Assembly: GCF_015355755.1 (NCBI RefSeq)
Contig: NZ_JACVEE010000001.1
Location: 124,001 to 188,000 of the forward strand
Length of the DNA: 64,000 nucleotides
Direction of reading: 5' to 3'
Origin: Nocardia sp. XZ_19_385
GTDB lineage: Bacteria > Actinomycetota > Actinomycetes > Mycobacteriales > Mycobacteriaceae
The notes under the pieces: generated by a model
The model's database searches: none
What the model saw: the letters and a program-made list of their open reading frames with translations, nothing else
Told to the model about the DNA's origin: nothing
In this document: positions 1 through 8,319 of the stretch, in pieces
Layout of the letters: every line of letters begins with the position of its first letter
Position numbering within the stretch: the first letter of the stretch is position 1
Program-made: the position numbers and the translations under genes

Positions 1-287
1 CGCCGTGGCTGGGCCATGACCCGTTCCCCGAAGTCGAGATCGGTGTCGAGGATCTGCATGTGTGGCAGGACAGCGGCGAGAACCGCCATGATGCGAGCAG
101 TGTCGTGGTGGCGCGCTCTTTGCTGCCGGACCTGCTGAACCAGGTGCACCAGGACCTGGTTGGATTTCTCTCGCGTGTGAAGACCTGGAGCGAGCGTAAT
201 GGGTTGGGCAGGAACGGAACCGCCCTTGTTGAGGCGATCGCCCGCGACTTCGGCGTCACCGCTCCGTTGGAGCTCCCGGCCGATTGA
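1..287 (+). CDS. Hypothetical protein, C-terminal part (5' end outside window)
   Basis: The reading frame is open from base 3 to a stop at 285-287, so the gene begins upstream of the window and only about 94 C-terminal residues are visible. The visible part starts PWLGHDPFPEVEIGVED and ends in a predicted helix followed by TAPLELPAD. It has no transmembrane segment and no motif I recognise. A GTG at 60 could be read as a start, but the coding character upstream of it argues for a longer gene. A hairpin about 50 bases after the stop fits a terminator. Function unknown. Confidence 0.6.
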   Translation, partial: PWLGHDPFPEVEIGVEDLHVWQDSGENRHDASSVVVARSLLPDLLNQVHQDLVGFLSRVKTWSERNGLGRNGTALVEAIARDFGVTAPLELPAD

Positions 288-337
288 ACCCAACCGCGAA
301 GACCCTTGGTGCCGTGCAGAACATGCTGTCATGCTGC

Positions 338-370
338 GACCCGCGCGTTCTGAGCCACCCAGCGCGGGTC
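338..370. terminator. Hairpin terminator after the partial gene
   Basis: Perfect 9-bp arms GACCCGCGC (338-346) and GCGCGGGTC (362-370) around a 15-nt loop. There is no U-tract, which is common for actinobacterial terminators. Confidence 0.5.
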
Positions 371-466
371 CGCGGAACCTCAACGGGCAGAGATTATTTC
401 AGCCTCGGCAACGCACAACAAATGCCGATGACCGCCGGAGGTCCATCTCAGGAAATAGGTTGATGA

Positions 467-952
467 ATGGAAACCTATTGGCCTACAGTAACCTTTGTGA
501 ACGACGAACCGTCCCCGCAAGCTCAGCTCGCCATCGCCGCCTCGGCCACCCTGCGAGCCCGCACCGCAACGCCCATGCCCCAATGGGTTCCACCGGCAGC
601 AGCACTGCTGGGAGCCTCCAGCCTGCTCGTGGTAGGCCTTGCCCGCCCCGAGTCCGACGACGCGAGCTTCTGGTCGGTCATGGCCATCGGAGGCGCACTA
701 TTCTGCGTTTTTCTTGCCCTGATGATCTGGGTATGGCGCAGGGAACGCAACAGCGGAGTCGCTCCGCGGTACTTGCTGGACCTGCCTCGGCGGCGCTGGC
801 AACGGGTTTCGCTGTTTCTGCTGGTTGTACTGGTGCCCAGCGTGGTGCAAGGGCTCCTCGACGGATGGGCCCATGTCATCTATGCCGTGCTCCTCGGCGG
901 TATCGGATGGTGGGTGCTGGAACGGCAGCGGCGGGCTACATGCCTGAGCTGA
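467..952 (+). CDS. Small membrane protein, four predicted TM segments
   Basis: 161 aa. About 40 polar N-terminal residues are followed by four hydrophobic stretches near residues 42-60, 68-90, 112-130 and 136-152, so this is probably an integral membrane protein. The ATG at 467 lies a few bases after a GGAAATAGG stretch. Its stop overlaps the next gene (ATG at 940) by 13 bases, so the two are translated together. Pairing of a small membrane protein with a MarR/ArsR-type winged-helix protein is common in actinobacteria. The biochemical role is unknown, and I do not recognise the family. Confidence 0.7.
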   Translation: METYWPTVTFVNDEPSPQAQLAIAASATLRARTATPMPQWVPPAAALLGASSLLVVGLARPESDDASFWSVMAIGGALFCVFLALMIWVWRRERNSGVAPRYLLDLPRRRWQRVSLFLLVVLVPSVVQGLLDGWAHVIYAVLLGGIGWWVLERQRRATCLS

Positions 953-1266
953 GCGAGGTGCTGGCCTCGCTGCCGCGTTTGAAGCTGGTCGCGTTCCTGG
1001 AAGGCTGCAAGCACGCCGAGTTCGGCACCGTCGCGGAGCTGTGCGAATTGAACAAGTCCACGCTGTCGAAAGCGATGACCGTGCTCGAGGACGCCGGCTA
1101 CGTCGCGGTCCGCAAGGGATATCTAGGGCGTAGGCCGAAAACCTGGCTCGCGCTGACCGATCACGGTCGGCTGGCCTATCGCGAACACCAGGCCGCTCTG
1201 GCTGCTCTCACACGAATGGCACAACAGGCAGACGCCTCGACCCGGCCACCACCGGCCGAAGCGTGA
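940..1266 (+). CDS. Winged-helix transcriptional regulator (MarR/ArsR-like, single domain)
   Basis: 108 aa. The segment from about residue 8 to 70 is a winged HTH: LVAFLEGCKHAEFGTVAEL, then the recognition-helix region NKSTLSKAMTVLEDAGYV, then a wing with RKGYLGRRPKTWLALT. This matches the small transcriptional-regulator family with a winged helix DNA-binding domain often found beside membrane proteins. The ATG at 940 lies inside the end of the upstream membrane-protein gene (13-base overlap), which indicates translational coupling. It may regulate that gene, but no clear operator was seen upstream of 467. Confidence 0.75.
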   Translation: MPELSEVLASLPRLKLVAFLEGCKHAEFGTVAELCELNKSTLSKAMTVLEDAGYVAVRKGYLGRRPKTWLALTDHGRLAYREHQAALAALTRMAQQADASTRPPPAEA

Positions 1267-1551
1267 AACCCGCCCACGCCCGCTAGCCCAACAACGCACT
1301 GCAATATCGCTGGACGCGCAGTTCGGTTGGCCGCCAGTTGATCTCGCGAACACGCACATGCCGACAAGCGCGCAGTCGAGCGAAGATTTGCTGCCGCCGA
1401 GGGTCCTCACATGTCAAGAGCGTATTCGGTGTCGGGTTGTTCGAGGGTGATGGTGGGCGGTAGCCTACGGACCGGGGGGTTCAGGCAGTCGGCATGAGAT
1501 GCGGAAAGCCGTCCTCACCCGCCAATTCAACTGTCACACGGGGGTTTTCGA

Positions 1552-1992
1552 ATGTCTCAGATCGATGCGACGCAGGCGGGCGTGCAGTCGCCCTACGCGA
1601 ACGAGCCCGCGGTTCGGCGATTGACCCGCCTTGCCGGATCCGCCGGAATCGCGCTGGGCATCGCGCTTTTGGCCTGCTCTGTCGGACTCGTGGTGTCCGG
1701 GCTGGTCAATCCCGAGTACCTGATCGTCGTCTGCGTGGTCGCGCTGTTGCCCGGGATTCCCGGCCTCAGCCTGCTCACGGCGTCGCGGCGGATTCTGCGC
1801 GGCGAGATCAACGGAACGACTAGGGCGACCGCAATGTTGGTCGCCATAGGTGGCCTCGTCCTGCTGGGGACGGTGGGCGCCATCATCGAAGGGCCTTGGC
1901 CCGCGAAGATTCTGATGGTCGTTCTCGCCATCGGCACTTTCACGACCGCGACCTTCGTCAACCGTGCCGATCGAGCGTTGAAGGGCCAATAG
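1552..1992 (+). CDS. Hypothetical membrane protein
   Basis: 146 aa with four hydrophobic segments at about 27-50, 55-76, 90-110 and 116-134, and a short positively charged loop (ASRRILRGE) in the middle. The ATG at 1552 follows CACGGGGGTTTTCGA, which contains a usable purine-rich ribosome site. There is no enzymatic motif. The upstream 285 bases (1267-1551) hold nothing I can identify. It stands alone, with the next gene starting 43 bases after its stop. Function unknown. Confidence 0.65.
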   Translation: MSQIDATQAGVQSPYANEPAVRRLTRLAGSAGIALGIALLACSVGLVVSGLVNPEYLIVVCVVALLPGIPGLSLLTASRRILRGEINGTTRATAMLVAIGGLVLLGTVGAIIEGPWPAKILMVVLAIGTFTTATFVNRADRALKGQ

Positions 1993-2035
1993 CGGAGGCT
2001 TGGTGGTCATCGCGCTTGTGCGGAATGCTGTTGCT

Positions 2036-2587
2036 ATGACCGACCTACCCGGGTACTGGGATCCTATGACTTCGATTCCGCCGGACTACTTCAACTTCAC
2101 CCCTAACGACGGAAGTAAGTGGGCGGAGAAGCATTGGCTGAACGTGCCAGGCCCCATCTACACCGGCCAGACCGATACCTGTTGGACCGGAAGGCATTAC
2201 GCCCCTCGACACGTCCTGTATGGCGGCGAGTACTACAACGAGTTCGTCTACCGTCAACCGAAGTCGCCCGCTGAGGTCGAATGTCTGCTGAACGCAGCAA
2301 ACGATGACCCCTACGATGGCTACGCCTTCGACGGTGACTCACGGTGGACACCCGCGACCGTCCGCGCGTGGTGGAGTGATCGCAACAAGGTCGAACAGCA
2401 TCTCGCCGGATTGCTAGCCGAGTGGACCGAGGAAGGTGTTGACGCCCAGTACACCGAGGCGGCAGTAGGTGTACGGGATTTCCTCGCCTACCTGGCCACT
2501 GACCTCGAGAACGACCTGCGGGCGTATCTCTTCAGATTGGAGAATGGTCGATACCCCGACGCGGACGACCAACTGCCGACCCTATAG
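2036..2587 (+). CDS. Hypothetical protein, Trp/Tyr-rich
   Basis: 183 aa from the ATG at 2036. An upstream TTG at 2000 would add 12 residues, but the GGAGG at 1994-1998 is too close to it. The N-terminal half is aromatic and Asn/Asp rich (PPDYFNFTPNDGSKWAEKHW). The C-terminal half is helical and ends with LATDLENDLRAYLFRLENG. No signal peptide or membrane segment. It is followed after 40 bases by another uncharacterised gene. The soluble, acidic make-up and pairing would suit an immunity-type protein, but this is only a guess and no toxin gene is adjacent. Confidence 0.65.
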   Translation: MTDLPGYWDPMTSIPPDYFNFTPNDGSKWAEKHWLNVPGPIYTGQTDTCWTGRHYAPRHVLYGGEYYNEFVYRQPKSPAEVECLLNAANDDPYDGYAFDGDSRWTPATVRAWWSDRNKVEQHLAGLLAEWTEEGVDAQYTEAAVGVRDFLAYLATDLENDLRAYLFRLENGRYPDADDQLPTL

Positions 2588-2627
2588 CCAAAGGCTCTTC
2601 CAGAGGGCCGGGCTACACTTCCGCGCT

Positions 2628-3335
2628 ATGCGAGGTGCCGTGGCCTTGGGCGAGATCACCTGCCCATCAGGTGAACTGATATTGATGGATGGAGGCTACC
2701 TCGGGGTGTGGCCGGGCGGTGTGCCTGCCATTTCCGTCGCCGGTATTGCGACTGACCGGCGGTTGCCCGTCACCGCGACACCCGACGCGGACTTCGGTTG
2801 GTCTCATTTCCGGATCGAGGTATCCGACGAACCCGTCGAGGAGATCCGAGCACTCGGCGACATCGGCGTGGACTGGGCGCGTTTCGTATTCGCCGACGCT
2901 GCAGCGCTGCGCCACTGGCAACATGAGGACTCGGTCGACGGCCGAGCTGACGTCGTGTTCTGGGGCCTGCACGAGGGTGAAGTGGCCGAAGAATTCGGTG
3001 TCGGTCGCACCAGCACCCCGGGAGAAGATGTTTATGGCTGGCTCGATCTGCCCGAAGCCGAGGCCTTGGAACGCGCGCAAGCTTTGCAAGACCGCAAGTC
3101 GGCTGCGCCGGAACGCCGATTTGCTTTCGATTTCCGCCCACACTCACACCACTGGCAGGTGATGGCCGGGGTCCGCGCCTCCGAGTACGAAGCAGCCACT
3201 ATCGAAGTCGGAGGCGCGGAAATCATGTTCGCGATGACCTCCGTCGGCGACGGATTCTTCCCCGCGCGTTTAGAACTGGGCCGATCCGGCGCCCCGGTCG
3301 CGATACAGGTCACCGTACAAGGGACCGACGAATAG
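2628..3335 (+). CDS. Hypothetical protein, DUF4241-like character
   Basis: 235 aa from the ATG at 2628. The frame is open further upstream but overlaps the previous gene. It begins with a GEITCPSGELILMDGGYL segment and ends with a beta-rich stretch containing SVGDGFFPARLEL, a pattern resembling the start and the G-D-G-x-[FY]-P tail of DUF4241-type proteins. No signal peptide, no membrane segments and no catalytic motif. It probably shares a transcript with the 183-aa gene upstream and ends at a strong hairpin shared with the convergent Ddn-like gene. The function is unknown and the family assignment is tentative. Confidence 0.65.
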   Translation: MRGAVALGEITCPSGELILMDGGYLGVWPGGVPAISVAGIATDRRLPVTATPDADFGWSHFRIEVSDEPVEEIRALGDIGVDWARFVFADAAALRHWQHEDSVDGRADVVFWGLHEGEVAEEFGVGRTSTPGEDVYGWLDLPEAEALERAQALQDRKSAAPERRFAFDFRPHSHHWQVMAGVRASEYEAATIEVGGAEIMFAMTSVGDGFFPARLELGRSGAPVAIQVTVQGTDE

Positions 3336-3355
3336 CGGTGTGATCGCACCCCGCC

Positions 3356-3386
3356 CCGGGCCGCAACCTGATGCTGCGCGGCCCGG
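3356..3386. terminator. Bidirectional hairpin terminator
   Basis: Perfect 9-bp arms CCGGGCCGC (3356-3364) and GCGGCCCGG (3378-3386) with a 13-nt loop. It lies between two convergent genes ending at 3335 and 3428, so it probably serves both. Confidence 0.6.
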
Positions 3387-3427
3387 CACGCGCCATTGTC
3401 GACACGCCACGGCTGAAAGGTGAGCGC

Positions 3428-3940
3428 TCAGCCCTCGCCGTCGAGGTTCAGCACGACCAGCGGAATCGGCCGATCAATCTTGGACTGGAAGTCCGCCAGC
3501 AACGGGTTCTCGGCCAGCACCCAGGTCGCGAACTCGTCGTAGTCCGCGCCTTCGAGCACCTTGCCGGTCGCCTGGTAGGTCTTACCCCGGAGCTCGACGG
3601 TGACCTGCGGATTCGCCTTGATGTTGTACCACCAGGCCGGGTACTTGTCCTCGATGAACGAGCTCACATACATGGTGTCGCCCCGATACAGCGGACCCAG
3701 CGGAGTCGTGTGCCGCTTGCCGCTCTTGGCCCCGGTGGTGGTGAGCAGGATCAGGTCCCCGCCCGCGTAAGCACCGCCCACCTTGCCCGAGTTCTCCCGG
3801 AACTCCTTGATCACATCATCGTTCCAGTTGGCGATGCTGCCCTCCTGGTCCCACGCCTGGTTCCACGGGGCGTCCGGATCGTTGTAGTCGGTGATGTCGG
3901 CCTGATCAGGCTGTCCCGCAGTCGATTCGATTTCGCTCAT
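3428..3940 (-). CDS. Ddn-like F420-dependent nitroreductase family protein
   Basis: 170 aa. After an acidic 40-residue lead it carries the family core: IKEFRENSGKVGG, then GDLILLTTTGAKSGKRHTTP, then GDTMYVSSFIED and PAWWYNIKANPQVTVELRGK. The TTxGAKSG and W-x-x-N-x-x-A-x-P motifs are diagnostic of the deazaflavin (F420)-binding split-barrel family (PF04075), whose members reduce quinones or nitro compounds. Length is normal. The ATG at 3938-3940 gives a full-length family member. A dyad lies about 23 bases upstream (3963-3979) in the divergent region shared with an acetyltransferase. The natural substrate cannot be told from the sequence. Confidence 0.85.
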   Translation of the reverse strand: MSEIESTAGQPDQADITDYNDPDAPWNQAWDQEGSIANWNDDVIKEFRENSGKVGGAYAGGDLILLTTTGAKSGKRHTTPLGPLYRGDTMYVSSFIEDKYPAWWYNIKANPQVTVELRGKTYQATGKVLEGADYDEFATWVLAENPLLADFQSKIDRPIPLVVLNLDGEG

Positions 3941-3962
3941 GATTCGAGTATGTCCGGAAAAT

Positions 3963-3979
3963 AGGACAGTTACAGTCCT
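3963..3979. promoter_or_regulatory. 17-bp dyad operator candidate
   Basis: The 17-mer AGGACAGTTACAGTCCT is a palindrome apart from one mismatched pair, with outer arms AGGAC/GTCCT and an inner GT/AC pair around a central T. It sits between the divergent starts at 3940 and about 4060, where a repressor would block the Ddn-like gene. No regulator gene is adjacent. Confidence 0.5.
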
Positions 3980-4059
3980 AACTCGACGACAGATTCGACG
4001 TATTTCAAGCCGATGCCCTGGGGGCCCAGCAGTTGCACGTCGACATCGTCGTGGGGACG

Positions 4060-4626
4060 ATGAACGACATGGCGCGGCCTGCGGAATCGGTGCGATACGG
4101 CGGAATCGAATTGCGTCGATGGCTGCGAACCGACGAGGACACGCTGCATCGGATCGTGAACGAGTCGCTGGCGCACCTGCGGCCATGGATGGGCTGGGTC
4201 GCCCGCGCCGGTGAGCATCCGCGTGAAGCAGTGCGGCGGTCCCTGGGCGAGGCTGCTGGCGCCTGGGAATCGGGTGACGGGTACAGCTATGCGATCACGG
4301 TGCGCGGGCAGGTGATCGGGTCGTCCGGTCTGCGAAGGTGCGGCGAGCCGGACGCCTGGGAGATCGGCTACTGGGTTCACCCCGCACAGACCGGGCACGG
4401 GTACGCCACCGACGCCGCCGCCGCACTCGTCGAGCAGGCCTTCTCTCTGCCCGGCATCGAGCGGGTACAGATCTGGCACGACGCAGCGAACGTCGCGAGC
4501 GCGGTGGTGCCGCGCCGATTGGGTTTCACCGAGATCGCTCGCCGGTCACCCGCGCGCGATCCGCTCACGCCCGGGGAGATCGGGATCGACGTGGTCTGGG
4601 AACTTCTGCGGGCCGAGACGCGCTGA
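4060..4626 (+). CDS. GNAT acetyltransferase (RimJ/RimL-like)
   Basis: 188 aa from the ATG at 4060, preceded by GTGGGGACG. An ATG at 4069 or a TTG at 4033 are alternatives. The order of motifs is that of RimJ/RimL-type N-acetyltransferases: LRRWLRTDEDTLHRIVNES, then VIGSSGLRR, then WEIGYWVHPAQTGHGYATDAAAALVEQAF (acetyl-CoA P-loop Q-T-G-H-G-Y-A), then VQIWHDAANVASAVVPRRLGF. The usual Asn-x-x-Ser of motif B is present (NVAS). It probably acetylates an amine or a protein N-terminus, but the substrate is unknown. The stop abuts the stop of the convergent hydrolase gene with no gap. Confidence 0.8.
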   Translation: MNDMARPAESVRYGGIELRRWLRTDEDTLHRIVNESLAHLRPWMGWVARAGEHPREAVRRSLGEAAGAWESGDGYSYAITVRGQVIGSSGLRRCGEPDAWEIGYWVHPAQTGHGYATDAAAALVEQAFSLPGIERVQIWHDAANVASAVVPRRLGFTEIARRSPARDPLTPGEIGIDVVWELLRAETR

Positions 4627-5757
4627 TCACCCGCAGGTGGCGGCGTTGAAAGCCGCGCGCAGAGCAGCCGAACCTTCGGTAGTGGCGACCAATTGTGTCG
4701 CCGTAACTGTCACCGCCCGGCCGGCGGCCGTCACTCCAGCGAGGGTGCGAAAGCCCATGATTCCGCCACCATGACCCCAGACCGCGACATCGCAGGGCAC
4801 CGCAATACGCACCAGGCCCAAGCCGTAAGGAATGTTCTCGCGGTTGACCAGCGGGACGGTCACTTTCTGCATCTCCGCCAATTGCGCTGCCGGTAGCAGC
4901 TTTCCGCCCAGCAGGGCTGTGAAGAACCGATTCAGATCAGCGCCGCTGGCGACCATCGCCCCCGCCGAACCAGCCCACGAAGTGTCCAAGTCGGTGTAGT
5001 CGATCCGTTGACCACCGCGTTCGTGATAGCCCCGCGGATGCGGGCCGCGCAATCCGGTTTCTCCCGGTTTCGGGTAGTACGTCGCCTGCAATTCGAGCGG
5101 TTCGATGATCCGCCGGTTGATTTCGACGTCGACCGGCTGCCCGGTGACCTGCTCGATCAGCATCCCGGCCAGCAAATAGTTCGTGTTGCTGTACTCGCCC
5201 TTGCTGCCGGGCGAGAAGCGAGGCGGCGAGCCCAGAACGCGCCGCAGGAGATCGGCTGTGTCCATCCTTTGCCACCGGACTTCCTCCGAGTCGAGGGGGA
5301 GGTCGGGCAGCTCGGTGTAGTCGGTCAGTCCGCTGGTGTGCTGCAGGAGGTTTCGGATGGTGATGCCGCCGTGGCCAGTACCCTGCATGATGCCGGGGAG
5401 GTACCGCTCGATCGGTGCATCCAAGTCCACTTTTCCGTCGGCGACCAGCTGAAGCACGATCGTGGCGATGAAAGTCTTGGTGTTGCTGCCGATTCGGACC
5501 CTGCCGTCGTCAGGGAATCGGGCGCCAGTCACGAGATCGCCCACTCCGGCGGTCGTCACCCAATCTTTCCCGTGCTCTGTGATCACAATCTGGGCACCTG
5601 GCACTCCGGCTCGAACCACCGCGTCCAGTGTCTGCGTAAGCGCAGCCTGCCTGGATGCTTCATCTAAGTCGTCCTTGTGCGTCGCAGTGCCACACCCGGC
5701 TACCGCGCACAACAACACCCCAGCCGCCATTGCAACGCGAAATACCCTTGTACTCAA
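4627..5757 (-). CDS. Serine hydrolase lipoprotein (class C beta-lactamase / DD-peptidase fold)
   Basis: 376 aa. I place the start at a TTG (5755-5757) because GGAGGG lies 6 bases upstream. It gives a short basic lead, a hydrophobic core and a lipobox LCAVAGC, i.e. a lipoprotein signal. The mature part has the penicilloyl-serine transferase motifs: IGSNTKTF (S-x-x-K nucleophile), GEYSNTNYL (Y-x-N) and WGHGGGIMG (H-x-G). Length and order fit the serine beta-lactamase-like/D-alanyl-D-alanine carboxypeptidase family (PF00144). It is likely exported and anchored outside the membrane, acting on peptidoglycan stems, D-amino-acid peptides or esters. It is monocistronic. Confidence 0.85.
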   Translation of the reverse strand: MSTRVFRVAMAAGVLLCAVAGCGTATHKDDLDEASRQAALTQTLDAVVRAGVPGAQIVITEHGKDWVTTAGVGDLVTGARFPDDGRVRIGSNTKTFIATIVLQLVADGKVDLDAPIERYLPGIMQGTGHGGITIRNLLQHTSGLTDYTELPDLPLDSEEVRWQRMDTADLLRRVLGSPPRFSPGSKGEYSNTNYLLAGMLIEQVTGQPVDVEINRRIIEPLELQATYYPKPGETGLRGPHPRGYHERGGQRIDYTDLDTSWAGSAGAMVASGADLNRFFTALLGGKLLPAAQLAEMQKVTVPLVNRENIPYGLGLVRIAVPCDVAVWGHGGGIMGFRTLAGVTAAGRAVTVTATQLVATTEGSAALRAAFNAATCG

Positions 5758-6138
5758 CGGATTCCCTCCACCGATTCGGCTTCGTGTTCGATCACGGCCC
5801 AATCGAAGACTAGGCAGACTCCCAGCAACCAACCACCTTGCCAGCACCCGAATCGCGGTACCGCCCACGCGCCGGTTACCGGTAGCGCAGGCACTACGCG
5901 CAACCCAAGGACCAGGAGACTATCCGTACTTTCGCCGGTTGCAACGCAAGGCGTCCCCGCGCGCCGCTGTGCAAACCCGGATGACCGCACCTGCCGCGAC
6001 GGGCGCATCCGCGGCATCCAGCCTGCCCTGACCGCATCGGTGGTCCCGATTCTCGACCTCTCTCCCGACAGGCATGATCAACTGATATCGAGGGCCGAAC
6101 ACTTTGCGCGACTGAGCACTTACACAGGAGGATCGATC

Positions 6139-7203
6139 GTGGCGACCACCATCCTCGGCGGAGGTATCGCCGGCACCGCTCTGGCGGGAGCGCTGGCACG
6201 CACCGGCGACAAGGTCACTGTGTACGAGCAGCAACGCGACGGCGCGACCGGTGGCGCGTTCCTGTTCCTCGACGATCGCGGCCATACAGCGCTCACCGAG
6301 TTGGGTGTGGACGTAACCGCCCTGCACGCGGCCTCGCACCCGATCCTCGGCCTGGACTACACCAACAGCGTCGGCGTGCACTCCTCGCGCATGAACCGTG
6401 GGCACCGATTCTGGTTGCGCGCCAACCTGATTGCGGTACTACACGAGTTTCTCGACACGTCCGGAGCCGACACCCACTACGGCGTCGCGATCACCGATAT
6501 CGATGTGGACGCGGGCACGCTCACGCTACAGCGCGAGCACCAGCCGACCGTCACCTTCGCCGACGAGTTGGTCATCGCCGCCGACGGCATCGACTCCGTG
6601 GTGCGCGCCCACCTCGAGCCCCCACGCGCCCCGATCTATGCCGGAGACATCGTCATCTACGGCATGACCACCGCACCACTGTCGCTGCCGACACCCGCAG
6701 CGGTACTGCACTTTTACGACGAGATCACCCCACAGGGCAAAGGCGCCACCTTCGGCCACGTCTGGGCCGAGGACACCTCCGCACTGTGGTTCCTGCGTAT
6801 CCCCCGAGACCCGCTGCCGACCGACGACCTCGGCTCGCGGCCTGTAGGAGAATGGGCGGACGAGGTCCTGGCCGCCACGCCCTCCAACACGAGTCTGCTG
6901 GAAACCCTTCTCGCCCAGACAGATTCGGTTCACGTGTCCAATGCCCGCAACGTACCGCTGGACGGCGCCGCCACGCCGCGACTGCCGGTATTGCTGGTCG
7001 GCGATGCAGACCACGCCATCACCCCCGCAGCCGGTGTCGGAGCCCGCGATGCTCTCGAGGACGTGCACGCGGTCTACCAGGCCCTCACCCGAGGCGACTC
7101 CCCTGCCGAGGCGATGGTGGAACGACGCGCACAGATCCGAGCGGATCGCGAACGCGCGCAACGACTTATCCGACAGAGCACCGGCCGTGCTCCCTCGATC
7201 TGA
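6139..7203 (+). CDS. FAD-dependent monooxygenase (PHBH/class A fold)
   Basis: 354 aa. The GTG at 6139 follows CAGGAGGA, a strong ribosome site, and gives an immediate dinucleotide-binding motif TILGGGIAGTALAGALARTG with the acidic residue at the end of strand 2 (VYEQ). Further motifs are ELVIAADGIDSVVR (the D-G motif contacting FAD and NAD(P)H) and LLVGDADHAITPAAGVGARDALED (the G-D second FAD motif). These are the three hallmarks of flavoprotein aromatic hydroxylases. The 381 bases upstream (5758-6138) contain the divergent promoter region but no convincing gene. Substrate unknown. Confidence 0.85.
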   Translation: MATTILGGGIAGTALAGALARTGDKVTVYEQQRDGATGGAFLFLDDRGHTALTELGVDVTALHAASHPILGLDYTNSVGVHSSRMNRGHRFWLRANLIAVLHEFLDTSGADTHYGVAITDIDVDAGTLTLQREHQPTVTFADELVIAADGIDSVVRAHLEPPRAPIYAGDIVIYGMTTAPLSLPTPAAVLHFYDEITPQGKGATFGHVWAEDTSALWFLRIPRDPLPTDDLGSRPVGEWADEVLAATPSNTSLLETLLAQTDSVHVSNARNVPLDGAATPRLPVLLVGDADHAITPAAGVGARDALEDVHAVYQALTRGDSPAEAMVERRAQIRADRERAQRLIRQSTGRAPSI

Positions 7204-7224
7204 ATCAGCTCTCGCGGCAGTCTG

Positions 7225-7648
7225 CTAGGAACTCGGTTCGGTGCTGGTGTTCGCGCCGGAACTCTCAGTCAGTGGGAAGGTTCCGCCGCGGGCATCGAGT
7301 TCCCAGCCGAGTGCCAGGGCACCCTCGATGAGCTGTCGGATGTCGTCGGCGCCGGGATAAGCGCCATCGGTGGCAGCTGGTGTCCAGCCCACGCCCACGT
7401 TCTTGGAGAGCAGATCGGTGATCCGATTGCACACCGATGAGGACGGGTGCGGCTGCTCACTTACGCAGGCCCGCAAGGACTTTGTCCAGCACCTGGCGTG
7501 TGGCGACCTGGAGTGCTGGCAGTGCCGGAGTTGATGGCAGAGTCGTTGTGCCTGACCCATCGAGGACTGTCTGCCTGTGACCACCGTCATGGGTCCACGA
7601 CGGAACCAGCCCGGTACCCACCTCGTCTAACCTATTGACCCGCACCAA
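7225..7648 (-). pseudogene. Two short out-of-frame fragments, probably a broken gene
   Basis: Two overlapping frames on this strand look protein-like but neither has a convincing complete gene. The first, 7457-7648 (63 aa, TTG or GTG start), reads LDEVGTGL, then LPSTPALPALQVATRQVLDKVLAGLRK and stops. In a second frame the sequence continues with VCNRITDLLSKNVGVGWTP, then DDIRQLIEGALALGWELDARGG, to a stop at 7225. A single frameshift near 7457-7465 would join them into about 135 aa. The first part has the helical look of EspC/WXG-type secretion-associated proteins, which would fit the type VII cluster starting 15 bases away on the other strand. Weak call. Confidence 0.35.
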
Positions 7649-7663
7649 CCTTCGAGGATGCTA

Positions 7664-8008
7664 ATGACAGCTCAATCCGGTTCCACCCAGAGCGACTTCG
7701 CCCTGGTACCCGATGAAGTCAGCGATGCCGGACGCTACGTCCAGCAGGTCGCCGAATCGCTGATCAACGGCCTGACTTCCCTGGAGACGGATATCTCAGC
7801 GCTGCTGTCTAATTGGCGAGGGACCTCCGCCGATTCGTTCAATGCGGGGTGGACCGAGACCAAGCAGGGAGCCGACACCGTTCTCGATGCCCTGGCCGAG
7901 ATGTCCGAGCTACTCGGTGTCACAAGCAAAACCCTCGACGACCAGGACAAGGTGCGGGCAGATACCACTGTGACGTTCACCGGGTCGCTGGACCTACCGG
8001 GGTTGTGA
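7664..8008 (+). CDS. WXG100-family type VII secretion protein (first of pair)
   Basis: 114 aa. The ATG at 7664 is preceded by TTCGAGGATGCTA. An in-frame ATG at 7658 adds two residues. The protein is almost entirely helical with the central WXG-type turn at SNWRGTSADSFNAGW and flanking helices of about 40 residues each, the normal size and plan for ESX substrates/partners. There is no signal peptide, as expected. The stop overlaps the start of the second WXG100 gene (TGATG), so the two are translationally coupled and probably form a heterodimer. It lies upstream of a large effector and so may be a dedicated targeting partner for it. Confidence 0.8.
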   Translation: MTAQSGSTQSDFALVPDEVSDAGRYVQQVAESLINGLTSLETDISALLSNWRGTSADSFNAGWTETKQGADTVLDALAEMSELLGVTSKTLDDQDKVRADTTVTFTGSLDLPGL

Positions 8009-8313
8009 TGGTCGAGAATGCACAGCCTTTCCGCGTCGATCTCGACGAGCTCGAGCAGATCGTGGCCCGAGTCGCAGGGTTTACCGGATTCCTCAACGAC
8101 AGTCTCGACGGGTTGCAGCAACGCATCTCCGCCGTGCAGCAGAACTGGAACGGCGCCGCCGCAGACGCGCAGGCGGAGGCCTATCGCGACTGGCACACCG
8201 GGGCAACCGATGTTTCCGAGGGGATCGAGACCATGCGCAAAGCCGTCCAGGCTGCGCACGACCGGTATACGGCCGCTATTGCCGCGAATCTTGCGATGCT
8301 GGGCAGGTCGTAG
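8008..8313 (+). CDS. WXG100-family type VII secretion protein (second of pair)
   Basis: 101 aa, starting at the ATG that overlaps the previous stop codon. Helix, then QQNWNGAAADAQAEAYRDW (a W-N-G version of the W-x-G turn), then a long second helix ending AIAANLAMLGRS. This is the canonical length and architecture of ESX/EsxA-EsxB proteins. It is followed after 6 bases by the effector gene. Pairs of this kind chaperone or co-secrete the adjacent LXG-like toxin through the ESX translocon. No ESX core genes (EccC, EccD and so on) are in the window, so export would use a translocon encoded elsewhere. Confidence 0.82.
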   Translation: MVENAQPFRVDLDELEQIVARVAGFTGFLNDSLDGLQQRISAVQQNWNGAAADAQAEAYRDWHTGATDVSEGIETMRKAVQAAHDRYTAAIAANLAMLGRS

Positions 8314-8319
8314 GACTCG

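Noticed and set aside
199..1266. Single long gene from 199 covering both the membrane protein and the winged-helix protein
   Set aside because: The frame before 940 is Arg/Pro-rich nonsense overlapping the membrane-protein gene. Only the part from the ATG at 940 has the HTH pattern.
3371..3964. Plus-strand ORF of 197 codons over the Ddn-like gene
   Set aside because: Antisense of the recognisable F420-family protein; no motif or ribosome site.
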